From positions 25,657,869 to 25,721,868 of the forward strand of contig OY755242.1 of the NCBI GenBank assembly GCA_963576725.1: a stretch of DNA of 64,000 bases. The letters run 5' to 3'. Shown piece by piece: positions 10,626 through 23,112 of this stretch. Below the pieces are notes generated by a model. The model was not told where the DNA came from and ran no database searches. It was given only the letters and a program-made list of their open reading frames with translations. Every line of letters starts with the position of its first letter. Within the stretch, counting starts at the first letter, position 1. A program made the position numbers and the translations under genes. This DNA is from Azorinus chamasolen. Taxonomy: Eukaryota; Mollusca; Bivalvia; Cardiida; Solecurtidae.

Positions 10626-11055
10626 AACTTTTTCACCATGTTACATTTACACCATAATCAATAAAATGGTTGAAATGGCAAACTAGATTTGTTTTCGAGA
10701 CAGAGAGAATTTTAAACATAAACATGATTAGTACTATCTTTATTTAAACGTTTGATGTGCAATCATATGTAACAGTGAATGAATATAAGGACAACAAGAA
10801 TAACTCTCTGATAGCTGTCCGGTTTGATTATTTTACATACATTCATAACTGTGTTTTCCTCAGCAAAGTGTAATTGATAAATACGTAAAGACTCTGTCAG
10901 AACTTTGCGTTGGTTCCCTTGCTGCATCTACCGGTATAACTTGCTTTTTTTAACGTCAGCCTCAACCCTTATCCTGCTGTAAGCACAATTCTGCTCGAAT
11001 ATGGATCTGGTGCAGCTTTGGCTACTTCAAATTCAATCAACATGTTGGGAAAGTG

Positions 11056-11305
11056 TTAACCCTTCTCTTGCTGAATTTTAAAATACATTTCTCCTTCTTT
11101 ACCCATTCTCTGTTTTATAATTACACATATCTTCACTGTGTACACGTATTTCGCTGTGCAATCACTGCTGTGGAGTGCACTGGTTGTACAATCAGCTTGT
11201 AAATAGTGCAGACCCTGATGAGACAGCTCCTGCAGGAGCTGTCTCATCTGGGTCTTCACTATTTACAGGTAGGTATATTGACGTGAATAGCAAGCGAAGG
11301 GTTAG
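11056..11305 (+). mobile_element. TTAA MITE family A
   Basis: TTAACCCTTCTCTTGCTG start; AGCAAGCGAAGGGTTAG end with the last base changed. The perfect hairpin around CTCCTGCAGGAG is intact. It is very similar to the 7963 and 36858 copies. Confidence 0.8.
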
Positions 11306-12366
11306 GTGGCATGCCACACGCCTTTGATAAACTTATGACCAAGTTTCAAAGAACTTTGATCCGTATCAGACGCCTTTTTACTTCACATCTACTTCACATC
11401 TAATCTGGACCCAAGCAATTTGCGAATACGACTCTCAATGTATAGTTTCCATCACGTTGTCTCAACGACAAAGAAGCTGTAGTGATTTAGTTGCACAGTA
11501 ATTGGCATTCCTATTTGAATTCAAAACGGTTTGTTAATGATATCTCACATTCGCCTACACTTGAGCCCGTTTTAAGCGGCTATTATTTCATTAAAGCAAA
11601 CACAGGGTGTTGCTTAATTGTATGGCACAAGGTATGAAGAAAACTGTGATAGAAATTTTCTGCACTACTTATGACCTGTACCATGCTGCCTGCCTTACAT
11701 ATCCATAATTAGAGTTCGTTTAGATAGCCGCTTAAGATTCTTCTGTATATAATTCTACAAACGTCTAGCACAGCAGTTCAAATGCATATATCATTAGTCG
11801 CATAGTATATTGTTATTACATGTATATGCTAGGAATATCACACTTTGGTGAAACGTGTACATTATGACATGGTATCAAATAGGTTCAGCGGTGATTGAAA
11901 CACTCATTTGATGTCAATTGTATTGTTAAACAACACTCTACTATTAATACATACTACGTATACATTGCTTTTAATGTGTTGTATTGTGCATGGATAGCTA
12001 ATATAACGAACTATGTGTGTTTGTTGAACTGACGTACAGATTAGTACTAGACCTCACATCGTTCTACAGTCATCAAAACAATTTCTAAACACAAACCAAG
12101 TTTGGACACAAGGGTTATTCTTGAGTTGCAGGGCATCTGGTCAGTAATTTATGACTGTCGAACATAGACCAAAGTATGTTAAGCACTCCTCCTCTAATAT
12201 AACTGATCCTAATGCAGTTAAATGAAACACGTGCGAAACCCAGAGTTTCATATTTGCATCCTTCTTTTCCATTCAGTAGGACGTATAGTTCTACAGCAAG
12301 CACAGCAAGAAGCACGCATTGTTTTTTCCAATATAATAGTTAAAGACAATTTCAGTGATGTTTGTA
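11306..12366. other. No recognised gene
   Basis: AT-rich apart from the family J-like fragment at 11338-11440. Confidence 0.45.
11338..11440. repeat. Family J-like fragment
   Basis: TTTGATCCGTATCAGACGCC and CTAATCTGGACCCAAGCAAT with TTTGCGAATACGAC. Between them is a short duplication, ACTTCACATCT twice. Confidence 0.4.
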
Positions 12367-12716
12367 TATCCCGGACTCCCTGAACTCTGACCCTGTTGCC
12401 TAAAAACAATCAGGGTCATCTAGTGGTCATGACTAATCACCACAGAAAGTTTTTAGATCCTAAGCCAAACCTAATCAGTTACTAATCTGAAACCATTTCA
12501 CCAGTTAAGGTCATGGCGACCTTGACCTTTGATCTAGTGACGTCACAAACAAGAGGGATCATCTAGTGGCCATGACTAATTACCGCAGTATGTTTGAAGA
12601 TTCTGCACCAAACCGTTTAACAGTTATTGATCGGAAACCGTTTGATCTACCGACCGACAGACGGGCAAACATGTTCAAAGCAATATACCCCCATTTGTGT
12701 CAAAAGGGGGTTATAA
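12367..12716 (+). repeat. Molluscan dispersed repeat with two internal units
   Basis: It holds two diverged units, each starting near AGGGTCATCTAGTGGTCATG (12413) or AGGGATCATCTAGTGGCCATG (12553), and each running through TGACTAAT, an AGTTTNNAGAT block and GAAACC. Between them is GACCTTGACCTTTGATCTAG. It ends in CCGACCGACAGACGG, a CAATATACCCCC block and AAAAGGGGG. I recognise this layout as a repeat common in bivalve DNA and UTRs but cannot name it. The 99-aa open frame crossing it (12566-12865) is not a gene. Confidence 0.6.
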
Positions 12717-14289
12717 AAATGCATCTATTTTGTTCACAAATTAACAACATCGACTCTACAAGAAGATGTAATGTTTTTACATTGTTAGTTTCGCCATCAT
12801 CGTTTCCATATTTAATTCAAGTCAGTAATATATTTTTTTTATCCGTAACGTCAGGTCGTCATTGAATTATTGTTTCCTTTTTGTATTTACAATCGCGACG
12901 CTTAAACGCATTGATATGTCTGATGAGAAATGCTTTTAGCATGGTTTTATTCTTAAAATGTTATTTTAAGAAAGGAATGTTATTTTATTTAGACCTGAAT
13001 TAACGGATGAGTCAGATAACGTTACACACTGCTTGATATTTCCAAATAAACCATCACCGATTGAACGTGTCAGATGTTGTTCCAGCATATTTAAGTTTCA
13101 ACTGCTACGATATACATATTTGATATGCGTATAATTCCATATGCCATGCTAGTTCGGTCCCAGATGACGAGTAACTCGGTGTCGCTTCAGCATTGATTTC
13201 GAAATTGATGATTGTTTTCAAGAATTTGAAACTTTTAAACTTTACGCAGGATAAATGCACCAAGCAGACGAACGTGCTAGCACTGAACGAATTATAGCAT
13301 TGGCACGTATATACGACAATCATTTATAGCAAGGCAATGTGTGGTTTTCTATAAAAATAACGACTTAAAATGGATCAAGGATGTGAGTATGAAAGGACAG
13401 GACAGCTGTCTACCTCATCTCTTGCTAGCTGACCTGGCACAAAGTCGTCGTCCATACTATGATAATTATGGAAGTCCTGCATTTTCAACACTACATTAAG
13501 GATGTCAAACCTTCGGAAACTTCGATAATTTTCTAAATGCAGAACAATCAGTTCCTACTACAAATCAACTAAAACTTCCACGTGTTCCATAATTCACGAT
13601 CTCGTCACCAGAAATCTTAATATTGACGACTGCATGTTCTAGAAAACACAAACGGTAATATTTCACTGACTTTGAAATCAAATCATATTACACGGACCAC
13701 TGTTAGTGGGGAGATTTATGTCTAAAATAAATTCAATAGGAAGTCCAAAATAGATTTAGCAATAGTCTTATTTAGTGCTCATCTTCAAAGCATGTTAATT
13801 TATTAAACAATGTTAAACATAGGGTCGCCGGAATTGTCTACAATGCCTTGTTATCTTAGTTATACCATTGTTTGTGAAAAAAATACTGGCGGATTGTAAA
13901 TCTTATAATACTTTAGTAAAAATAACACATTATGCCTATTATGGAAACAAGAGTGTAGGCACACGTGTTAAGATGCATCAGGTTTCATATTACTAGACCC
14001 GGATTCATGACGATCAGTCAATACTTCCACCCCCTTGGATAAGTTGCGCAATGCTTTAATCACACACATTATTCTTTTTTGTTGCTTTGAAGGAACTTAT
14101 AATTGCACGTTCAACATGGATAGGCTGATCTGCTAGCATGCCTCGAGTTCCCAGAGCTGACATAAAACATTTCATCCTAACATAAACAGATGGAATATTA
14201 CATTTCACACAACTGACACATAGTTTTTCCATCACTTGGCAGCAGAAGCAACAGTCCGACAAAGCGTCTACTCCAGGTCAATCTAATAG
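12717..14289. other. No recognised gene
   Basis: Several frames of 60-100 codons on both strands, none with a motif. A short GGATCC-like family J trace is near 13150. Confidence 0.45.
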
Positions 14290-14507
14290 TTAAGCCGTCC
14301 CCTGTTCTATATTTAATTCAAATTTCAATATCTACTGAATATCTATGGACAAAATAGTTATACTGAAATATGGAACGTGGAACATTATGGCGATTTTAGA
14401 AACAAAAAGATACAAATGCCATTAGCAAACATAGTATACCCTGTTCAGACGGCTCCGTGTTTGTTTGCAAATGCGTACAGAGGCGTTTAAATGAAGGAAA
14501 GGGTTAA
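14290..14507. mobile_element. TTAA MITE family B, diverged
   Basis: TTAAGCCGTCCCCTGTTCTA start and AATGAAGGAAAGGGTTAA end, with hairpin remnant AGCAAACATAGTATACCCTG and CGGCTCCGTGTTTGTTTGCA. Confidence 0.6.
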
Positions 14508-14644
14508 GACGTCCTTTGGAACAATGGCAAGTACATACTGGTAGTACTTCCCTTGCCGTGTAACCACTATGTATATAGCGGACTGGATATTTGTTGGATT
14601 GCCTTCCTTCTTCAAAGTGGAATGAATACACATATGAAATAACA

Positions 14645-14735
14645 ATTGCAACCCTTTACTCCATATATACGCATTGTAACGCATTTGCATGACCTTGATG
14701 AAATGACTCATGTAGGAGCCGTCTAATGAGGATAA
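14645..14735. mobile_element. TTAA MITE family B fragment
   Basis: CAACCCTTTACTCCATATAT, ACGCATTTGCATGACC and TAGGAGCCGTCTAATGAGG are the left end and hairpin half of family B. The right end is missing. Confidence 0.45.
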
Positions 14736-14739
14736 TTAT

Positions 14740-15799
14740 GTTCTGTTTCCTTATGGTATAATATCGATTTCACTATTCCGTGTATGTCATGGCAAATATT
14801 TGTTGTGTTAATTTACCACTGTCATAATTAGATAATGTAATTCATGTTCATGATAACATTATTTCGTATTGAATATTTACGTGAAAAGAAAACAGGTTTG
14901 TATAAAACAGTATTAGATTATAGTCAGGGAGCAGGATCAGATGACAAGAAACAAACGTTTAACCTATATCCTGCTAACACACTTACGTACAGTTAGGATC
15001 CAAGCTGTTCGACACTTGGCCAACAAATTCTCCAAATTTGACACTTGGTCGTTCAAAGATTTCTAAACAACTTGATCGAATAAGAAATAGAATTGCATCA
15101 GAAACAATGTTGTATATAGCGGGGTAATGGTTAATACAGAATAGAATACGTACATAAGCTAGTGCATAATGTATATGTACACATATGATTACACACACGT
15201 AATTATGAATAAAATGTGTTCGAAATATTTACATCACATGGTTTTATTTTTACCTGTAACAGGCGTTTGAAATAGATAGGAAGCAGGCATGCCTACTGTT
15301 CCATATATGGGCGGACAATTCATTTTCTCAGATCTGGTATCTGACCTAGCTTTAAAAAGTATGTCTCTTTTTCCGAGAATATGTTGCAAAACATGACCCG
15401 GTTGCAGGCTAGGTTATATGTTTGTCTAGATATCATAATATAAATATCTAACGTTCCTTTGAGTCAATTTATTTGTTCCCTAAAAACAAACAAAATTACA
15501 AATGTCTACCTTGATATTCCATGTAAATAGGGTTTATTACACGGGTGACTAGGGCCGAAAAGGGATTATTCAATTAGATTAATGTAGGAAACTAGCTAGG
15601 TTTAGAAACAAAATCTTTTATTAGTATTAAAACTCATTTTTAATAGCTAGTGCTAATCATATATCGCTACCTTAAACATTGCATTTCTGTAACAGTGGAG
15701 GTCTGAAAATGCACGGCTTGTACATTAGGTGAACATATATTATTGCGTCCCATTCAATACTTTCCTCCATGGAAAGTACGTAACGTACTTTTAATACGG
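14740..15799. other. No recognised gene
   Basis: Contains the family J fragment at 14987-15075; otherwise unique AT-rich sequence. Confidence 0.45.
14987..15075. repeat. Family J fragment, reverse
   Basis: TTAGGATCCAAGCTGTTCGA, CACTTGGCCAACAAATTCTCC and a second CACTTGG. The other hairpin half is absent. Confidence 0.4.
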
Positions 15800-16072
15800 C
15801 ATCTGTGGCCTAGTGGTTATGGTTTTCGACTGGCAAACGCTTAGCCCCTCACCGCTGTTGTTCGAATCCCGGCCTGGGCATTTGGATATTTCATGTGAGG
15901 AAGTCTTCCAGCTGGCTTGCGATAGGTGGGCGGTTCTCTCTGGATGATATGCTGTGCACAAAACAATGCAATTCGTTCCGCAAACAGAAGAACCCCTGGT
16001 GTCGTCCTCAACCTGTAATTAGCTGGACGTCGTGAAATAACAAATACGTAAATCCCAATAAAAACCAAAATT
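15800..16072 (+). repeat. tRNA-derived SINE, mollusc V-SINE-like
   Basis: The head has an A box (TGGCCTAGTGGTTA) and a near-perfect B box (GTTCGAATCCCGG). It is followed by a body with ATGTGAGGAAGTCTTCCAGC and GGTGGGCGGTTCTCTCTGG, a core I associate with widespread molluscan V-SINEs (RUDI-like). The tail holds GGTGTCGTCCTC, AGCTGGACGTCGTG and an A-rich end (CCAATAAAAACCAAAA, about 16050-16072). Mobilisation would depend on a LINE in trans. The family name is a recollection, not a search result. Confidence 0.65.
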
Positions 16073-17083
16073 CACACTTCCTCTACATGCTCTCGTCATA
16101 TAAATGTACTGTGGTAGCTTGTTGCAGGTCGACGGTAATGCAAACACACCCTATAAGAGCGTCTTTCTGCATAATTTGGTCCTACACTAAGCAACCATCT
16201 GCTTTTAAGACTCTTGTGTTCAATATTTGAATAGCTGCTTAAGACATACTCGTAGTAGAGTCTTCCATGTGACAAGAACATGACTTTACAAACAATAATC
16301 CGATTTTAAAGCCAAACTTATACGAAACATGGAGAACATGGAATTAACCATTTACAACGTTTTAATCCTGTTGTTCAGTTCTATTCTCAACTTCTATATA
16401 AGTCCTAAACAAATCTTAAACAAACAAACGCGAGTATTGCGGCCTGTCCTAACGTGACCGATCTTTTACGTGGTTCCGCACTGCCTACAACTGTAATAAA
16501 TGTGGGTGTAGTTTGTACTCGGCAATATAATGCAATATGGTGCTCTTATGTGCGTGCTTTATGACAAGTGGCGTGACCTTTCAACAGCAATATCCCTATG
16601 CAAATGGTTAAATCGAACAAGCAGGTTGTTACATGTCAATCAAACACAAAATATGAAATAGTATACTGTATTTTATGTTGCATCTGCGCGCAAAAAAACC
16701 ATGAAGCAAGATTGAAAACGCCTGTGTAATATTGCAATACTATTATGTATAAATGTAGTATTTGTTAAATTAAATGTCTTGCTGAAATTTACTCATGTTG
16801 CCAAAAAAGCTGTTGTCTAATTCTTTAAAAGCCTTTGAGATATTTTAAACATTGATCCTGATCAGACGCCGAGTGCCACGGTGTCAAATTTGGATTAAGT
16901 TTGTTTGCTAATGTCAGTCAGTGAGAACTTGGTATGGCAGGAGTTAACATAGCAATCCTAAGTGACTAATTAATAATTAGTTTGACTGTTTCTTTTCTCA
17001 ATAGGACGCGGTGGTGATTTACACAGTCAGTAAGTTAATTGTCTTGCGTCTGTGTAATAAAAATAAGGCATTGAACACATCCG
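16073..17083. other. No recognised gene
   Basis: Only the family J fragment at 16845-16960 is recognised. Confidence 0.45.
16845..16960. repeat. Family J fragment
   Basis: ACATTGATCCTGATCAGACG, GCCGAGTGCCACGGTGTC and TTGGATTAAGTTTGTTTGC are the two hairpin halves. A possible end is CAGGAGTTAA. Confidence 0.45.
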
Positions 17084-17267
17084 TACAGTAGAATCTATCT
17101 TAACCGGCCATCAAACAAGAGTCTAATTATGGGTATGCAAGGCAGGCGGTAGCATATTAATACAAGTCAAACCTAATGCAGAATGTTCATATAGGAGTTT
17201 TCTGCATTACATTTGCCCTGAATTAAGCAACCACCGTCCATTGAATGAATGGTCATGTTCTACTGTA
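17084..17267. mobile_element. TA-type MITE family E
   Basis: TA-CAGTAGAATCTATCTTAACC ... GGTCATGTTCTACTG-TA, with GGCGGTAGCATATTAATAC and GAATTAAGCAACCACC inside. Confidence 0.65.
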
Positions 17268-18599
17268 TATGTATGTTGCGTTTTATTGATTTGTTATACG
17301 ATTTCAAATGTGACCCCTACTCACAAGTTTATACCCAGTAATTAATCGATATCTCAGTAAAACAAAATGCCAAAAACTACCAATACATACTAAATAGCCG
17401 GTAGATATCTGAATCAAAATTGTTCTCATTTAATGATATTAAATATTATCAAAACAGTTCTCTGAGAAACATTGTTTTAGTGTATACCCAGGATGGCGTA
17501 CGTGATAAACAGTTACCATGTATAGAACATGTATAGAACGATAGGGAACAAACGACCACCAATTATGCTGCTGAGTTGTAATGAGTGAAGCCTGTCTCCT
17601 GGGTCTACATTACCTGTAATCTTATGAGACACCGTTTCCCAGAGAGCGAACATCATCTTAGTTGTTTCTATTCATCTAGTAAGACCAGTGTAGCATGTTT
17701 GTGATATGTATGAATGCACTGAATTATAATTATGCACTGGGTAAATATGTATCATATTTCTATTTCTTCTGGTTTATTACGATCGTAATAACTAATATTA
17801 ATTACATTGTTTATACAATTGTCACATACTATATAAATCATCACAATAGCTTTTCGAAAATCGAACAAGAGTATACCAGCAATGAGTCTCCAACGCATTA
17901 AAACAATATGGTACGATAATGTGTTCTTGATATTCAATATGAGCGATTGCGTGAATGCTGTGCAAGAAAATCTAATAATGTCTGTTCAACTTGACATTAA
18001 ACGCAAAATGATGCGAAACATCGCCCGGTCGGTACAGAAATAATCAAAACAAATTTATAATTGTGTTAGATGAATGTGCCTTGATATTTCTATTTGAGAC
18101 AGACACGCAAATACTAATATATGATTGAATTCCATGGGATAGTTTTTATTGTTCTTTAATGTATGTGGTTTGTTGAATATGTCATGCGTATGGTAGTGGT
18201 TGCTTAATTTCTGATTTGCAATACCATTAGAAGCAGTGATGACTAAATTTAGTTACTGAGCCCTGTCAATAGTAACGTTGTACGCATAGCTCACTGCAGC
18301 TTTTATTGCAGCAACACAAACGCTCATTGAAGATTGTTACGTACCTTTCGATATATGTATTTATGGAATGCCTTTGTTTGGAACTGCCAAGCTGCAGCAG
18401 ATGACCAATGTTTGCAGTTGATCAATTATAGTATTCTCCCATACTTCCAAGATGTTGACATTAGTGTAGATTTTCTTAGCACACTTTTTTCATCACAACT
18501 TAGCTACACCGGGTATAATATTCAGTAGTTTGTTTGGAGTGATGTTGTACGTTTTAACCATTTCTTATTAACATTGTAAGATGCCATTTGACACGTTTC
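17268..18599. other. No recognised gene
   Basis: Unique-looking sequence with an 11-bp direct duplication CATGTATAGAA at 17518-17539. A 64-codon frame (18334-18528) has no motif. Confidence 0.45.
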
Positions 18600-18675
18600 T
18601 GTGAAAAGAGCACACTACGACCAGACGACTCCTATTGAAACCGTTTGATCAGGGTCAGCTCTATTTGCCTATTGA
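18600..18675. repeat. Degenerate hairpin of the TTAA MITE type
   Basis: GACCAGACGACTCCTATTGA followed by AACCGTTTGATCAGGGTCAGC is the inverted core of family B without recognisable ends. Confidence 0.4.
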
Positions 18676-19754
18676 GAAAAAAAAATTCAACAGTTTATGT
18701 CATGATAACATATTGCCTTTTTATGAAGTATAAAACATCAAGCGTATACATGTTTATGGTATTAATATGTCTTACAAAGTGTTTATGATGTAATGTGTTA
18801 GGAGGCGGGTCGTAAAATTATAATGCAGACGTTATTTAATAAGGAGTATAACATAGCTAACGTAATGATTCAATGCAGTGACTCCCATAATTACCATTGT
18901 ACCATAGCTTCAAATCCCACCGAGGGTAATTGTGTTTAATATGACACTGAGAACAGTATTTCCATGCAATTAATTAATATCACCTTTGCAAAGCATTTGT
19001 TTATCTACTGTAGCAGGTTGATGCAATGGAGTTCAAAATACGACATAAATTATATGTAAAGAAATCAGTATTCGTTTATCCGTTAGATAAGACAGGAATA
19101 TTCTGATAGTAAGAAAATGGGTAAAAGTTCAGAAATGTTACAAACGGACACTTTAATTCCTTTATTGTTTAAATGTATATTTAAACGGCGATTCTTGTGA
19201 AACGAATTGCTGTAATGTTTTAAAAGTTGCATTCCTCTTGACCCTAATCCCTTATTAGAACACCAAACCATGGAGTATAAGTGAAACTCGTTATTATTAG
19301 TAAACCATCTTTTGTATAACTTTTTCATACTTTGTTCTTGAAAAATCGTTTGCCGTGACCTGCACCATCATTTTTTCTTAAATTAATTTGGAAACTATTT
19401 TTGAAAACTAATATTTCGTGTCAAAATGGTTTCCGCGTCAACAAATCACTCGTACTTGAAAACAGTATTTGTTGATTAAGTCGCGTCCCACTCTTTTCTG
19501 CGGCAATCTTGCAATCCCTGTTGACACAAGAGAAATATTTCACCCTATGAAACCATATCAAATTTGTGCAGTGTTTGTTTAAATGATTGTTATTCCTAAT
19601 CTCAGATAATCACATTAAACTGTGGCACTGTCGCATAATATTTGGTCGATAACCAGGAAATGTTTGAGTTCCATTTTTTCAATCAAGATGATATATTCGA
19701 CAGTGATGTTTGCTCTTCTCAATCTGAAGAAGCAATATCTGCTCAATCTATGAT
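18676..19754. other. No recognised gene
   Basis: A weak B-box-like GCTTCAAATCCCACC at 18907-18921 is the only RNA-gene-like trace. Confidence 0.45.
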
Positions 19755-19912
19755 TCGTTGCTCTTTTCACCGACTTCCGATTCGTTCAGTGCTTTAAGAC
19801 CGAGTGTCAAACAGCTTGGATCCAGATGAGACGTCGAGGGGTATCGTCTGAATCCAGGTTTTATGCAAATACCAGTCAAGGTGCGTTTAGCATGATAGTA
19901 GTTGAGGAGTTT
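19755..19912. mobile_element. TTAA MITE family J, ends eroded
   Basis: CCGATTCGTTCAGTGCTTTA, GAGTGTCAAACAGCTTGGAT, CCAGATGAGACGTCGAGG, TCGTCTGAATCCAGG and GGTGCGTTTAGCATGATAG occur in the family J order. Confidence 0.5.
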
Positions 19913-20329
19913 TTTAATTAGAGGTAAATGGTGCATTGCTGGTTTTCCCTATAATATCGGATCATGCATATATTCTCAAAACGTGAGACGCATGTCACAT
20001 GTTTAATGATTTACAGCATACATTGAAGCTTCCGTTGGATTGTATCAATATTATGCCATTTGTGTGCTGTTAGCAGGAGCATTGTAGTCCAAAGTTTTCA
20101 TTAGACATATATAAGATAACGTTTTACATCTTACTGAAGTACTAGTAATAAGTACGACATTCAGCAGCATTCAACAGTCATCATGGATGCTGGTTAACAA
20201 AAACAAATCGACTGATCACGTTGACATGTTAGTTCACCGACCTCCGTCAATGTCGCAGTAAATAACATCGGTTGCGCAAAATAGCATCGTCTCAAATTTG
20301 AATCAAATGCAATGTTGACTACATTCGAT

Positions 20330-20440
20330 TCGACTAACCCTTTGAGAATCGATTGACCAAGTGTCAAACTACTTGGAACCATATAAGACATAAGAGTTAC
20401 ACGGTGTCTCATCTGGACCACAAATGTTAGCACATACCAG
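20330..20440. repeat. Family J fragment
   Basis: CTAACCCTTTGAGAATCGAT, AAGTGTCAAACTACTTGGAA and CGGTGTCTCATCTGGACC. Confidence 0.45.
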
Positions 20441-20524
20441 GCGCGGATTTAGAGGGGCGGAGCCGGCGTACGCCCCCTAAAGTTGCCAAAACAACTTTTT
20501 TAGTAATATTGTAGATCTATATAC

Positions 20525-20650
20525 AGTAATACCTCTCTATAACGACCACTAAATTGTGTTAACTAGTTGGTATTTAGAGCAGGTGGCTACTTAAAGCAAG
20601 GTGAAACTAAAACAGAACGCTCACATAGACTCCCATAAGCAGCCACCATT
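20525..20650. mobile_element. TA-type MITE family E, right half missing
   Basis: ACAGTAATACCTCTCTATAA, AACTAGTTGGTATTTAGAGC and GGTGGCTACTTAAAGCAAGG match 33221-33427. It breaks off after AAGCAGCCACC. Confidence 0.6.
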
Positions 20651-21249
20651 CTCATTTTAACCATTTACAATTTCCCAAAGTGTATTCAATTGGCAAACAC
20701 TTTGTGCTAACAATGTGCACTACGAACCCAGTGCAAAAAGGCAACCCTTTAGATTCTAGAAGATATTGAACTCGTATACAAAGGCAGGCAAACGTTGCCC
20801 AAAACGCCGATGCTGAACATAGAATTTGTAGTGACAACTTGTGCTGGTGATATTTTCTAAATTTCTTACTGATCTCATGTACATTTGTTCCAACACAGTG
20901 GCACTAGATCATTAATTCAGGTCCTTAAGATACGTACCGTGGTCTGTATAAAAAATATTCGATTCCCTTGCCTACCTTGTGTTCGATATTTATCGTTTCG
21001 CTGGCCATTCTGTTTGGTACTAAATTATCAGTTAAACCTACTGAAAACAACAAGAGCATGCGATATATATTATATGCAAGCCATGTACTGTCGTCTAAAT
21101 GCATGTTACATACCAATCCAAACGTACATTAAAAGATGTGATACTTCTAGCAGGAAACTGAAATGTTGATTAATGTATAATACATGAATATAATTGTGAA
21201 TTTTACATCCCACATGTACACATTCAGCATTACGTACACACAAACAAGA

Positions 21250-21358
21250 CATGAGATTAAAGCAGGTGGTTGCTTAATACAGGACTAAAGCAATGCATAA
21301 CTTTCGTACTGCATTAATCTACCACCTGTCTTTAAGACCCAAACTTAGAGGGCTATGT
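21250..21358. repeat. Degenerate family E fold-back
   Basis: AAGCAGGTGGTTGCTTAATA and TGCATTAATCTACCACCTGT are the two arms; the outer ends are eroded. Confidence 0.5.
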
Positions 21359-21748
21359 TTGATGGTCGCATTAGAGAGTATTGTACTCTGAAACTAATTC
21401 TTAATTCGGTATTTATTTTCCTCATCGCGTGTTTGACATGCAGGGAAATCAAATCAATGTCTATTCAATTTAACATTAAAGGACACAACTTAACTTTTGC
21501 AGTATTAAAGCTGGAAAAACATGGTAAAGGAATAACCAAAACAAATACATAATTGTGCTAAATGAAACTTATTTGCTACTTCAATTGGCTACAAACATGC
21601 GATTGTCCAATTATTGTACGCTATCTCAAGTAATGATAAAATGGTTCATTTCTCCAGGGAAACATATAATCAAATTTGAATTGTGAGTAATGTCGTCTTT
21701 GGGTCACGGGTATAGACCAGATCCATTTGAAATTTCAGAAAATATATA

Positions 21749-21898
21749 CAGTAAATTTCGATACTACGAACATTTAGTAATGAAGGATATATGTCGTTGT
21801 AGGTAGGTTGCAGCTTGATGCAGAAAGATCCTAGAGAAGCTTTCTGTATGGATTTCACTCATAACTTTCACCCCGCTTTACGCTGCCGCCTGTGTTAA
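21749..21898. mobile_element. Degenerate family E copy
   Basis: ACAGTAAATTTCGATACTAC, GTAGGTTGCAGCTTGATGCA, GAAAGATCCTAGAGAAGCTTTC and CGCTTTACGCTGCCGCCTGT. Confidence 0.5.
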
Positions 21899-21917
21899 AG
21901 ATCAATAATGGTGCATA

Positions 21918-22283
21918 TACAGTGCTCCCTCCCTACAACGACCCTCTCAATAACGATTCCCTCCTTACAACAACGCATGTCACTGTTTCCGAAACAACAA
22001 GGCTCCAGAAACAACTTTTGTCCATCGTATTTTCTTTATGCCTCCATCAACCCCTATGTTGTGACCACTCATTAGAATCGTCACTTTGTGACGATTCTAA
22101 AGAGTGGTCACAACATAGAGTTTGATGGAGGCATAACGGTTTTAGTTCTCGAAATACACCTTATCTGGGGATCTGCAAACAAGCTAATTATGTTTGATTT
22201 TCCCTCCCTATAACAACTCCCTCTGTACAACATACACTATATTTGTATCCCAAAGGGTGTCGTTGTAGAGAGGGAGCACTGTA
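21918..22283. mobile_element. 366-bp TA-type MITE, second pogo-like family
   Basis: TA-CAGTGCTCCCTCCCTACAAC ... GTTGTAGAGAGGGAGCACTG-TA. The central fold-back GACCACTCATTAGAATCGTC / GACGATTCTAAAGAGTGGTC sits on GTCACTTTGTGAC. A near-identical copy lies at 55585-55950. Confidence 0.8.
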
Positions 22284-22446
22284 TGAGTGTCCATTGTGTC
22301 GAGTTCTTACTCTATGTGTTATTCTTCCAATTTACATTCATATTTCTATTTGTAAATATCAGTATCTTCGCTAGTTTTAGGTAAGTAGACGTTTTATCAT
22401 GTTAGGAGAATGCAACATTAACTAGTAGCACACAAATACAGCCTGT

Positions 22447-22638
22447 TTAACCCTTACGACGCTGCCTTTTCAAATGAATATGTCAAGCTTACGGTGAATA
22501 TTTAGGGATGTTTCTAATGAAAAGTGTAACATGACAATGCAGACCCTGATGAGAGGGCTCCTATAGGAGCCTTCTCATCCGGGTCTACACTGTTTGCAAA
22601 GGGCACTAGTGACTCGTGTCCCGCACTGAACGGGTTAA
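22447..22638. mobile_element. TTAA MITE family G
   Basis: TTAACCCTTACGACGCTGCC start and TGAACGGGTTAA end. The near-perfect hairpin CAGACCCTGATGAGAGGGCTC / GAGCCTTCTCATCCGGGTCT has tip GCTCCTATAGGAGC at 22557-22570. The flanks differ from families A and B although the hairpin core is alike. Confidence 0.7.
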
Positions 22639-22714
22639 TTTGTATATGGTTCAGTTAAGACTATTTCTAATTCAGGTGTAAGAGAAGCTAATGCCCGAGT
22701 GCCACACAGTTTGA

Positions 22715-23060
22715 ATCCCGATGAGATACAGTTACTCGGTGTCTAATCTGGATCCCCGATGTGATACAGTTACTCGGTGTCTAATCTGAATCCCCGAGTT
22801 ACTCGGTGTCTAATCTGGATCCCCGATGTGATACAGTTACTCGGTGTCTAATCCGGATCCCCGATGAGATACGTAGTTACTCGGTGTCTAATCTGGATCC
22901 AAGATGAGATATATAGTTACTCGGTTTCTAATCTGGATCCCCGATGTGATACAGTTACTCGGTGTCTAATCTGGATCCCCGATGAGACACGTAGTTACTC
23001 GGTGTCTAATCTGGATCCAAGATGAGATATATAGTTACTCGGTGTCGAATCTGGATCCAA
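22715..23060 (+). repeat. Tandem array of about 38-42 bp units derived from the family J core
   Basis: Units of GATGTGATACAGTTACTCGG + TGTCTAATCTGGATCCCC repeat about nine times with small variants (some with ATACGTAGTTACTCGG or AAGATGAGATATATAG). The unit is one arm of the family J/K hairpin (GATGAGACGCCGAGTTACTCGG). The array ends in normal family J sequence (CAAATGCGAGTCAAATCG). Confidence 0.8.
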
Positions 23061-23112
23061 GCTTTTACAAATGCGAGTCAAATCGTGGATAACGTAACAA
23101 GGACTAAAGCAG

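Noticed and set aside
12566..12865. 99-codon frame
   Set aside because: It lies mostly in a dispersed molluscan repeat (12367-12716).
22715..23060. CRISPR-like array
   Set aside because: Repeats are contiguous without unique spacers, and the unit is a MITE arm in a eukaryotic context.
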